64,000 bases of DNA from Clostridiales bacterium GWF2_38_85 (GTDB lineage Bacteria; Bacillota; Clostridia; Oscillospirales; CAG-382), in contig MGOY01000032.1 in the NCBI GenBank assembly GCA_001797275.1, positions 124,001 through 188,000 of the forward strand, in the 5' to 3' direction. Under the pieces are notes generated by a model. The model saw nothing but the letters and a program-made list of their open reading frames with translations, did no database searches and was not told where the DNA came from. The position numbers and the translations under genes are program-made. Of the stretch, positions 37,608-46,551 are shown in pieces. How positions within the stretch are numbered: the first letter of the stretch is position 1; the number at the start of each line of letters is the position of its first letter.

Positions 37608-38790
37608 CAAAGAAAAAAAATTAATCTATGTAGATAATGCCGCCACCACTAAAGTGTCAAAAAGTGTCATCGAAGCGATGTTACCATATATGGAAACTTA
37701 TTATGGCAATCCGTCAAGCCAGCTTTATTCACTCGGCAGAGAAGCTAAAGCTGCACTTGAAAAAGCAAGACAAGGGGTTGCCGAACTGCTCGGATGCGAT
37801 GCGAACGAGATAATATTCACCTCAGGCGGCACCGAGGCTGATAACTGGGCAATAAAAGGCACTGCTTATGCCACAAAAGGCAGGCATATCATAACCTCAA
37901 AAATAGAACATCACGCAATTTTGCACACACTCGATGCTCTGATAAAGCAGGGCTTTGAGGTTACCTATCTTGATGTTTATGACAACGGTATTGTAAGACC
38001 CGAAGACCTTGAAAAAGCCATCAGAGAAGATACAATTCTTATAACCGTCATGTATGCAAACAACGAAATAGGCACAATTCAACCTATAAAGGCACTCGCA
38101 GAAATTGCGAGGAAGCATAAGATTCCGTTCTTTACCGACGCTGTACAGGCTGTCGGAAAGCTGCCGATTAATGTAAAGGAGCTTGGAGTGGACATGCTTT
38201 CACTCTCAGGCCATAAAATACATGCACCAAAGGGAATAGGCGCATTATATATACGCAAGGGTGTACGGCTGAGCAACCTTATTGAAGGCGGCGGTCAGGA
38301 ACGCGGAAAACGCTCAGGTACAGAAAATGTTGCCGGAGTTATAGCTCTTGAGCAAGCGCTCAGGGAAGCTGTTGCGGATTTAACGGATAAAGACAAGGTT
38401 GGAAAGCTACGTGATTATCTGGCTGATAAGTTAATAAAGATACCTTATTCAAGAATAAACGGCGATATTAAGAACCGACTTGATGAGAACCTGAATATGT
38501 CCTTCGAGTTTATCGAGGGCGAGGGGCTTATCATGCTGCTTGATATGAACGGTATATGTGCATCCACCGGCTCTGCATGCTCAACCAGTTCGCTTGAGCC
38601 ATCGCATGTTCTTCGTGCTTTGGGACTACCGCACGAGATATGCCATGGTTCTCTCAGAATTTCACTGTCTGCAGATAATACCTTTGAAGAAATGGACTAT
38701 ATCGCAGAAAAAGTAACCTGGGCAGTCAACAGACTTCGTATGATGTCACCGTTGTACGAAAGAAAACTTAAAGAAGAAAGGTCGAAATAA
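37600..38790 (+). CDS. iscS: Cysteine desulfurase (IscS/NifS family)
   Basis: 'IYVDNAATTKVSKSVIEAMLPYMETYYGNPSS', 'SLSGHKIHAPKGIGALYIRKG', 'CASTGSACSTSSLEPSHVL'. Confidence 0.95.
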   Translation: MSDKEKKLIYVDNAATTKVSKSVIEAMLPYMETYYGNPSSQLYSLGREAKAALEKARQGVAELLGCDANEIIFTSGGTEADNWAIKGTAYATKGRHIITSKIEHHAILHTLDALIKQGFEVTYLDVYDNGIVRPEDLEKAIREDTILITVMYANNEIGTIQPIKALAEIARKHKIPFFTDAVQAVGKLPINVKELGVDMLSLSGHKIHAPKGIGALYIRKGVRLSNLIEGGGQERGKRSGTENVAGVIALEQALREAVADLTDKDKVGKLRDYLADKLIKIPYSRINGDIKNRLDENLNMSFEFIEGEGLIMLLDMNGICASTGSACSTSSLEPSHVLRALGLPHEICHGSLRISLSADNTFEEMDYIAEKVTWAVNRLRMMSPLYERKLKEERSK

Positions 38791-38793
38791 TAT

Positions 38794-39225
38794 ATGTACA
38801 GCGAAAAAGTAATGGACCATTTTGCAAACCCCCACAATGTCGGTGAGATAGAGAATGCTGACGGTGTCGGTGAAGTTGGTAACGCAAAATGCGGCGATAT
38901 AATGAAAATATATCTTAAAATAAAAGACGATATTATAGTCGATGTTAAATTCAAGACCTTTGGTTGTGGCGCAGCAATTGCAACCTCATCCATGGCGACT
39001 GAGCTTATCAAAGGAAAGAGCGTCAATGAAGCAGTCAAGCTGACAAACAAGGCAGTAATCGAAGCACTTGATGGTCTGCCCGCACCGAAGATACACTGCT
39101 CAGTGCTTGCTGAAGAAGCTGTAAAGGCCGCTCTTGCTGACTACTACAAGAAAATCGGCAGAGATGCAAGCGATCTGATGGTCTGCGAAGGCTGCTGCGG
39201 TTCTTGCGATCATCACCATGAATAA
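38794..39225 (+). CDS. iscU: Fe-S cluster scaffold protein IscU/NifU
   Basis: 'MYSEKVMDHFANPHNVGEIENADGVGEVGNAKCGDIMKIYLKI', 'FKTFGCGAAIATSSMATE'. Cys/His-rich C-terminus CEGCCGSCDHHHE. Confidence 0.95.
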   Translation: MYSEKVMDHFANPHNVGEIENADGVGEVGNAKCGDIMKIYLKIKDDIIVDVKFKTFGCGAAIATSSMATELIKGKSVNEAVKLTNKAVIEALDGLPAPKIHCSVLAEEAVKAALADYYKKIGRDASDLMVCEGCCGSCDHHHE

Positions 39226-40246
39226 GAAGGTTGTCGTCGGTCTATCGGGCGGAGTTGACAGCGCAATGAGTGCTTTAAAGTTGAAAAACAGCGGAATGCA
39301 GGTACTCGGGCTATACATCATGATGCACGAAAACTATACCGACTCACTTCAAAAAGCAAAACAAGCTGCAGATCAGGCAGAGATTGATTTTGATACAGTT
39401 GATAAACGTGATGAATTCAAAGAAATCGTCATAAATCAATTTGTCAATGAGTACCTTAAGGGCAGAACCCCAAATCCCTGCGTTATCTGTAACAGCAATA
39501 TAAAAATAGCAACACTCTGCGACGAAGCTGATAAAAGAGGCTATGACTTTGTCGCAACCGGACATTATGCGAGGATTGATAAGGATCCGAAAATTGGTAG
39601 ATACACTGTGTTCTGTGCTGAGGATGGGAAAAAGGACCAAAGCTATATGCTCTGGCAACTCAACCAGAAACAGCTTTCGAAGCTGATAACTCCATTGTCA
39701 AATGAATACAAAAATATTTTGAAGAACGATGCAAAGAAAGTGTTTTCTGCAGCTGAATATGACGAAAGTCAAGAAATCTGTTTTATACCTTCGAATGATT
39801 ATGTTTCGTTCATAAATAATTATCTTTCAGCTGAGCAACTGCCACCACCCGGCAATTTCATTGATTCAGATGGCAAAATAATCGGTAGACATAAGGGCAT
39901 CCACAACTACACTATCGGTCAGAGGCACGGACTCGGAATCGTTCTCGGCGAAAGAGCATTCATAACAAAAATTGACACTAAAATGAACGATATAACTGTT
40001 GGTGTTACTGGTGATGAGTTTACAGACACCTTTAAAGCCGATAACCTGAATTTTATGGTTGAAGACATACCTGAATATGTTACGGTCAAAACACGCTATC
40101 ATTCAAAAAAATATCCCGTCAAGGTTGAATTTATTGAAAATTATGTTAAAGTAACCTCAGAAATACCGCTAAGAGCAATAACTCCCGGTCAATCTGCGGT
40201 ATTTTATAAAGATAACATGGTACTGTTCGGTGGGCTTATAGGTTGA
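39218..40246 (+). CDS. mnmA: tRNA-specific 2-thiouridylase
   Basis: 'VVVGLSGGVDSAMSALKL', 'GRTPNPCVICNSNIK', 'DQSYMLWQL', 'SQEICFIP'. Confidence 0.95.
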   Translation: MNKKVVVGLSGGVDSAMSALKLKNSGMQVLGLYIMMHENYTDSLQKAKQAADQAEIDFDTVDKRDEFKEIVINQFVNEYLKGRTPNPCVICNSNIKIATLCDEADKRGYDFVATGHYARIDKDPKIGRYTVFCAEDGKKDQSYMLWQLNQKQLSKLITPLSNEYKNILKNDAKKVFSAAEYDESQEICFIPSNDYVSFINNYLSAEQLPPPGNFIDSDGKIIGRHKGIHNYTIGQRHGLGIVLGERAFITKIDTKMNDITVGVTGDEFTDTFKADNLNFMVEDIPEYVTVKTRYHSKKYPVKVEFIENYVKVTSEIPLRAITPGQSAVFYKDNMVLFGGLIG

Positions 40247-40372
40247 ACAGATAGAAACATCTTTTTTAATTTTAACTTGTTCAACCAGCGAGTTTGTGTT
40301 TTCGAACATAATAATAGAAATCGTAAACTCAAAAAACAATCATATATATTAATATGAAAGGAAGTTACAGGT

Positions 40373-41314
40373 ATGAGCAATACCTTAGAATATTCTATAA
40401 AACTAACAGAGGTTGCTGCTGAATTTCAACTTGAAGAAATTTTTATTCCATCATTTGTTGAAGAAATAACGGTAAAGAGAGCCGATGTTAGCCGTCCAGG
40501 GTTGCCACTTGCCGGCTTTTTCAGTCATTTCGAAGGTGGACGTATTCAGATAATAGGCAATATGGAGCATAAATATCTTCAGACATTGCCTGATGATGAA
40601 AGAGTATTGCATCTCGAAAAATTCATTTCACATGGTGTTGTTGCAGTTGTTGTTTCGAACTCACTTGAGATTTTTGAAGAATTAAAATGCTATTGTGAGA
40701 AATATAATACCCCACTTTATCGAACCTGGGATACAACATCATCATTTATGGCAGCGCTTATTGCATATTTGAATATTGCACTCGCTGAGCGTATCACCCG
40801 GCATGGTGTACTGGTTGAGGTTTACGGTGAAGGAATTTTAATACTCGGCGATAGCGGCATCGGTAAAAGCGAAACTGCAATTGAACTTGTCAAAAGAGGG
40901 CACCGTCTTATTGCAGACGATGCGGTTGAACTCAAAAAAGTCTCGGCAAAAACTCTTGTTGGAAGCGCACCCGAACTTATCAGACACTACATAGAGCTGC
41001 GAGGAATCGGTATAATTGATGTACGCAGAATTTTTGGAATGGGTGCAGTGAAACTATCCGAGAAAATTGACCTGATACTGAACCTTGAGATGTGGGAAAA
41101 AGGAAAATTCTACGAACGTTTTGGGCTGGATGACGAATATACAGAAATTCTCGGTATCAAAATCCCATCAATAACAATTCCGGTACAACCCGGTAGAAAC
41201 CTTGCAGTTATAATCGAAATTGCAGCAATGAATAACAGACAGAAAAAAATGGGCTATAATACTGCTCTTGAATTCAATAAACGTTTAATGCAGAATATAG
41301 CTGATAATCAATAA
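40373..41314 (+). CDS. hprK: HPr kinase/phosphorylase
   Basis: 'GILILGDSGIGKSETAIELVKRGHRLIADDAV', 'IELRGIGIIDVRRIFGMGAV', 'VQPGRNLAVIIEIAAMNNRQKKMGYN'. Confidence 0.96.
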   Translation: MSNTLEYSIKLTEVAAEFQLEEIFIPSFVEEITVKRADVSRPGLPLAGFFSHFEGGRIQIIGNMEHKYLQTLPDDERVLHLEKFISHGVVAVVVSNSLEIFEELKCYCEKYNTPLYRTWDTTSSFMAALIAYLNIALAERITRHGVLVEVYGEGILILGDSGIGKSETAIELVKRGHRLIADDAVELKKVSAKTLVGSAPELIRHYIELRGIGIIDVRRIFGMGAVKLSEKIDLILNLEMWEKGKFYERFGLDDEYTEILGIKIPSITIPVQPGRNLAVIIEIAAMNNRQKKMGYNTALEFNKRLMQNIADNQ

Positions 41315-41336
41315 TCAATTCAGAAAGGGAATTCTT

Positions 41337-42290
41337 ATGAATTATTATATTGGTGTAGATCTTGGAGGAACAAAAATTGCTGCCGGTATTACTGACGAAA
41401 GCGGCAAGATTCTTATTAAGGACAGTGTTCCCACACTTGCTGAAAGAGAAGCAGATGAAATCGTTAAGGATATGGCGAAGCTTTGCCTTAGTCTTGCCGA
41501 AAGAATGAACCTTACAATGAAAGATATCAGATATGTCGGTGTAGCGACGCCTGGTATTGCAAACCAAAACCGCGGTACTGTTGATTATTCCTGTAATCTT
41601 CCAATGGTCAATTATCCCCTTGTTCAAAGATTACAGAACTTTCTTGGAATAAAAAAGGTACTTATTGAAAACGATGCAAATGCAGCAGCACTTGGCGAAA
41701 CAATCTGTGGTGCTGCACAAAATTGCAACAATTCTGTCATGATCACTCTCGGCACCGGTGTTGGTGGCGGATGTATAATTAACAGAAAAGTGTATAGCGG
41801 ATTTAACTTCTGCGGTCCTGAACTTGGACATATTGTTATTGAACATGACGGTGTACCCTGTTCCTGTGGCAGAAAAGGCTGCTGGGAATCCTATTCTTCA
41901 GCTACTGCACTCATCAGAATGACAAAGGAAAAACTTTTATTAACAAAAGACACAATTATGTGGGAAATGACCGGCAATGATATCAACAAGGTCAGTGGCA
42001 AAACGGCATTTACCGCATCAAAGCAAGGCGACAAGGCAGGGCAGGAGGTCGTTGATAAATACATCGGCTATCTTGCAAGCGGTATTGTCAGTGTTATCAA
42101 TATCTTTCAGCCCGAAGTTCTAAGCATCGGCGGTGGAGTTAGCGGCGAAGGTGATTATCTTCTGAAACCGCTCATGAAAATTGTTGATAAAGAAGAATAT
42201 GCGAGAGACAGCACAGCAAGAACAAAAATCAAAATTGCACAGCTTGGAAATGATGCCGGTATAATAGGTGCTGCAATGCTTGGTATTTAA
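41337..42290 (+). CDS. ROK-family sugar kinase (glucokinase-like)
   Basis: 'YYIGVDLGGTKIAAGI', 'VLIENDANAAALGE', 'GTGVGGGCI', Cys motif 'CSCGRKGCWESY'. Confidence 0.93.
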   Translation: MNYYIGVDLGGTKIAAGITDESGKILIKDSVPTLAEREADEIVKDMAKLCLSLAERMNLTMKDIRYVGVATPGIANQNRGTVDYSCNLPMVNYPLVQRLQNFLGIKKVLIENDANAAALGETICGAAQNCNNSVMITLGTGVGGGCIINRKVYSGFNFCGPELGHIVIEHDGVPCSCGRKGCWESYSSATALIRMTKEKLLLTKDTIMWEMTGNDINKVSGKTAFTASKQGDKAGQEVVDKYIGYLASGIVSVINIFQPEVLSIGGGVSGEGDYLLKPLMKIVDKEEYARDSTARTKIKIAQLGNDAGIIGAAMLGI

Positions 42291-42331
42291 AATAAGTTTA
42301 ATATAAATTACCTTAGAAAGGGTATGAGGCA

Positions 42332-42366
42332 ACATCACAAACGCAGAAATATTGTGATGTTTTTTC
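42332..42366 (+). terminator. Terminator after ROK kinase
   Basis: ACATCACAA ... TTGTGATGT + TTTTTT. Confidence 0.85.
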
Positions 42367-42385
42367 TCATTATAAAGAAAATTAT

Positions 42386-44731
42386 ATGACAGACATGTTA
42401 ATTAAAAAAAGTTTATACAATACAATACCACTACGTGGAATTGTCGCATTCCCACGTCTGATTACGAGTTTTGAAATTGCCCGCAACCAGTCTATCAATG
42501 CGATTAAAACAGCTGAAGACGATGACGGATTAATTTTTCTCGTTGCTCAGAAGGATACTGCAGATATTGAAATTACTCGTGAGGGTCTTTATAGTATAGG
42601 TGTTGTAGCAAAAATAAAAAAATCACTGAAACTTGAAAACAAGCATTATCAGGTCGTTGTTGAAGGATTATTCAGAGCTGAAATGTTAACCTTTGATATC
42701 AATGACGATGTTTATGTATCAAGAGTATTACCCAATGAATTCAACTTTAGCTACGATCATAAAATGATCAAAGTTGCAATATTAGGTGCTAAAGCAGCAT
42801 TTTATAATTATCTGACCTTTGTACCAAAGCCTTCGGATGAAGTCATCAAACTTATCGAGGATACTGAGGAAGCAGGTTATCTCTCCGACCTTATTGCTGC
42901 AACTGCACTTAAAAAATCTCAGGATAAACAAAATATCCTTGAAGAAGTCAATGAGCTGACCAGGTTAAATAAAATCACTACAGCTCTTGAGCAGGAAATT
43001 GAGTTACTTGAGCTTGAAGGTACTATACATAACAAGGTTCAGTACAGATTGCAACAACATCAGCGCGATATTTATCTGAAAGAACAGCTTAATGTCATTC
43101 AGGCAGAGCTTGGATTAAACAAGAACGACAACGATTCGGAACCTTACGAGTATTATAATGAAATAATTGAAGCAAAGCTACCGCTTGCTGTAAGAGATAA
43201 ACTGTTAAAGGAAGCCGAAAAACTCAGCAACACACCCTTCGGGAGTGCTGAAGGTACTGTTATCAGAAATTATGTTGAGGTTTGCCTTGAGCTTCCGTGG
43301 GAAAAGCAAACTAAAGAAAGACTTGATCTTGACTCGACAAGAAAAATTCTTGATGCTGATCATGATGGTCTTGAAAAGGTTAAGCAGAGAATCCTCGAAT
43401 ACATTGCAGTTAAAAAGCTTGCTCCTAAACTCGATGGACAGATTCTCTGCCTTGTAGGTCCTCCCGGTGTTGGCAAAACCTCGATTGCCAAAAGCATTGC
43501 AAGAGCAGTAAACAGAAAATATGTACGCATTTCACTCGGTGGTATCAAGGATGAAGCTGAAATCAGAGGGCATAGAAAGACCTATGTAGGCTCAATGCCG
43601 GGTAGGATAATCAACGCACTGAAACTTGCTGGATCATCAAACCCGTTGCTTCTGCTTGATGAAATAGATAAATTAGGCAGGAATTCGATTTACGGTGATA
43701 CATCGGCTGCGCTTCTTGAGGTTCTTGATTCGGAACAGAACAGAGCCTTCAGAGATAACTTCATCGAGCTTCCTTTTGATTTGTCGAAATGTATGTTCAT
43801 TGCGACAGCGAATACTATAGATACTCTTCCGTCAGCACTTATTGATCGTATGGAAATAATCAAGATGGATAGTTATTCCGACAGTGAGAAGCTGGCAATC
43901 ACAAAAAATCACCTGATACCCAAGCAGATGAAAAAGCATGGACTTACAAAACGACTATTAAAATTCGAAGATAGTTCCATTCTTCTTCTGATAAACAGCT
44001 ATACCATGGAATCCGGTGTCAGAAACCTCGAAAGGGAAATTGCTTCGATTTGCCGTAAGGTTGCAAAAAAAATCGTTGCAAACGAAATCAAATCTTACAT
44101 TGTAACCCCCAATGCAATTCGTGATCTACTCGGGCCTGAAAGATATCTTGCTGAGCATGTCAATGAATTCGATGAGATCGGTATGGTCAACGGTCTGGCA
44201 TGGACTCAATACGGCGGAGATATGCTGAGAATTGAGGTTGTTTCTATGGTGGGCAATGGCACGCTTGAACTAACCGGATCGCTTGGTGATGTCATGAAGG
44301 AATCAGCAAAAGCAGCAGTTAGTTATATCAGAAAGCATGCAACCGAACTTGGTGTAGATGAAGACTTCCATACTAAGAAGGATATACATATTCATGTCCC
44401 TGAAGGCGCAATCCCAAAGGATGGACCATCGGCAGGTATAACAATAACAACAGCACTGTTGTCCGAGTTGTTGAATAAGCCTGTCAAGCAAAGCGTTGCT
44501 ATGACGGGCGAAATCACCCTCACAGGCAGAGTGTTGAAAATCGGTGGGCTGCGTGAGAAAAGCTCAGCTGCATTTAAAGCAGGTATAAAAACTATTATCA
44601 TTCCTAAGGATAATGAAAGTGATATTAAGGATTTTGATCAATGTGTAAAGGATGGTATCAACTTTATCCCTGTTACTCATATTTCAGAGGTTATCAAGTA
44701 TGCCTTTGACATTAAACTTTCAAATGAATAA
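42386..44731 (+). CDS. lon: ATP-dependent protease Lon
   Basis: 'LCLVGPPGVGKTSIAKSIARAVNRKYVRISLGGIKDEAEIRGHRKTYVGSMPGRII' and catalytic 'PKDGPSAGIT'. Confidence 0.97.
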   Translation: MTDMLIKKSLYNTIPLRGIVAFPRLITSFEIARNQSINAIKTAEDDDGLIFLVAQKDTADIEITREGLYSIGVVAKIKKSLKLENKHYQVVVEGLFRAEMLTFDINDDVYVSRVLPNEFNFSYDHKMIKVAILGAKAAFYNYLTFVPKPSDEVIKLIEDTEEAGYLSDLIAATALKKSQDKQNILEEVNELTRLNKITTALEQEIELLELEGTIHNKVQYRLQQHQRDIYLKEQLNVIQAELGLNKNDNDSEPYEYYNEIIEAKLPLAVRDKLLKEAEKLSNTPFGSAEGTVIRNYVEVCLELPWEKQTKERLDLDSTRKILDADHDGLEKVKQRILEYIAVKKLAPKLDGQILCLVGPPGVGKTSIAKSIARAVNRKYVRISLGGIKDEAEIRGHRKTYVGSMPGRIINALKLAGSSNPLLLLDEIDKLGRNSIYGDTSAALLEVLDSEQNRAFRDNFIELPFDLSKCMFIATANTIDTLPSALIDRMEIIKMDSYSDSEKLAITKNHLIPKQMKKHGLTKRLLKFEDSSILLLINSYTMESGVRNLEREIASICRKVAKKIVANEIKSYIVTPNAIRDLLGPERYLAEHVNEFDEIGMVNGLAWTQYGGDMLRIEVVSMVGNGTLELTGSLGDVMKESAKAAVSYIRKHATELGVDEDFHTKKDIHIHVPEGAIPKDGPSAGITITTALLSELLNKPVKQSVAMTGEITLTGRVLKIGGLREKSSAAFKAGIKTIIIPKDNESDIKDFDQCVKDGINFIPVTHISEVIKYAFDIKLSNE

Positions 44732-44784
44732 TTTAGATTTTATTTGTTTTCTCAATACACTTGAAAGGATATTAGTATAAAAAA

Positions 44785-45393
44785 ATGAAAATGAATTATG
44801 GAAATCTGAATCTTCATAATATCGAGCTTACTATTACTGCTGGTTTAAAATCTCAATTGATTCAAAGTAGTCTCTTTCAAATTGCGCTTTCAGGACGCTC
44901 CAATGTTGGTAAATCGTCGCTAATAAATACAATGCTCGGTCGCAAAAAGCTTGCAAGAGTCAGCGGAGAACCGGGTAAAACCATCACCGTCAATTATTAT
45001 AACATAGATAAAAAAATGTTTCTTGTCGACTTACCGGGATATGGTTTTGCAAGTCGACCATTTTCCGAAAAAGAAAAGTGGGCTGAGCTAACGGAAGCTT
45101 ATTTTGCTCAGAATGATGCTTTAAAGCTGGTTTTACAGCTCGTTGACATCAAGGTCGGTTTGACACCGGATGATATCACAATGCTCGAATGGATGAATTT
45201 TTATTCAGTGCCATATACAATTGTCGCAACTAAAAGCGATAAACTGAATAAAACTGAACTGTCAACGGCAGCTGCTGCACTTGCAGTAGATAAAAACATC
45301 CGTCCGAACACCGAAATAATGCTTTTTTCATCATTAAAGGGTTACGGACGGGATGAATTGTGGAGTGTAATAATTAAGAAGCTTTCAAAATAA
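44785..45393 (+). CDS. engB: Ribosome biogenesis GTP-binding protein EngB/YsxC
   Basis: 'IALSGRSNVGKSSLINTMLGRKKLARVSGEPGKTITVNYY', 'LVDLPGYGFA', 'ATKSDKL'. Confidence 0.96.
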   Translation: MKMNYGNLNLHNIELTITAGLKSQLIQSSLFQIALSGRSNVGKSSLINTMLGRKKLARVSGEPGKTITVNYYNIDKKMFLVDLPGYGFASRPFSEKEKWAELTEAYFAQNDALKLVLQLVDIKVGLTPDDITMLEWMNFYSVPYTIVATKSDKLNKTELSTAAAALAVDKNIRPNTEIMLFSSLKGYGRDELWSVIIKKLSK

Positions 45394-46335
45394 CTTTAGG
45401 AAGTCAGGTTTACTCGCATTGAATATCCTTCCGTTCAAGTATTCGAGTGAAGTTGCAGGCGGATTGAATTTAAAAGTCAATGTATAGGCAGAAAGTGCTT
45501 GGGATACAAATCCCGCCTTTCTGTCTTCTTTATTTTCCGCGTATTTTCCGTCACCAAGTAATGGATGACCAATGTTTGCAAGCTGTGCACGTATCTGGTG
45601 TGTTCTGCCGGTTATTAATGTAACCTCGAGAAGTGTAAGCTTTTTTACTGGGTTTGTTTGTATGTTTTTATATTTTAAGACAGCGATCTTATTTGATGCG
45701 TTTTTATGTTTAGACAGTATAACACGGTTTTCATCAGATATCTTTTCGATGTAATCTGTCAGTGTCTCTTCATTGCTTTTCGGTATTCCGTGAACAACGC
45801 AAAGGTATTTCTTTTCAATTTCATGGTTTTTAATTTTGTCATTTAATATTCGGAGAGCCTCAGCTGTCTTTGCGGCAATAATCAATCCTTCGGTATTTCT
45901 GTCAATGCGATTGCAGAGTGCGGGTGAAAATGAGTTCTCACTTTCAGGGTTATATTCCTTCTTCTGATATAGATATGCTTTTACATGATTTATCAGAGTA
46001 TTGAATTCTTCTTTGTCATCAGAATGAACTATCATACCTGACGGTTTATTAACAATAATAATATTGCTGTCTTCAAAAACAACATTAACGTTTGGTTTGA
46101 CAGACATAAATTGATTTTCTTTTTTTGCACCAAAGAACTCATCACTGATGAAAAATGTCAGAACATCATTTTCGTTAAGGTTCTGAGTTTCCACAACTTT
46201 TTTTCCGTTGATTTTGATACATTTCAACCTAATATATTTATACATTAGTGATTTAGGCATTGTAGGAAAATATTTCCCGAGAAATTTATCAAGTCTTATA
46301 TTACTGTCATTTTTATTTATTGTTAGTGTTCTCAT
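45385..46335 (-). CDS. RluA-family 23S rRNA pseudouridine synthase
   Basis: S4-like N-terminus, 'IIVNKPSGMIVHSD', 'CNRIDRNTEGLIIAAKT', 'TGRTHQIRAQLANIGHPLLGD'. Confidence 0.93.
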   Translation of the reverse strand: MRTLTINKNDSNIRLDKFLGKYFPTMPKSLMYKYIRLKCIKINGKKVVETQNLNENDVLTFFISDEFFGAKKENQFMSVKPNVNVVFEDSNIIIVNKPSGMIVHSDDKEEFNTLINHVKAYLYQKKEYNPESENSFSPALCNRIDRNTEGLIIAAKTAEALRILNDKIKNHEIEKKYLCVVHGIPKSNEETLTDYIEKISDENRVILSKHKNASNKIAVLKYKNIQTNPVKKLTLLEVTLITGRTHQIRAQLANIGHPLLGDGKYAENKEDRKAGFVSQALSAYTLTFKFNPPATSLEYLNGRIFNASKPDFLKLF

Positions 46336-46551
46336 TTTATCTCTTTCAAATAAATTTAATATTATATTTACACATTATATAAAAGGTATAAATTAATTAT
46401 ACCAAAAAATTTTTATATTTTCAAGTTATTCAGTTGATTTTTATTAAATGTCGTTATATAATAATACACAATGTAAATTCTGCGTAAAATTAAATGCAGA
46501 AAAATATTTGATTGTTTTACAATTAATATTAGAATTAGAAAGGAAGATACG

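Noticed and set aside
42386-45393. lon-engB placed apart from tig-clpP-clpX as an unusual rearrangement
   Set aside because: Such operon splitting is common among clostridia; not notable by itself.
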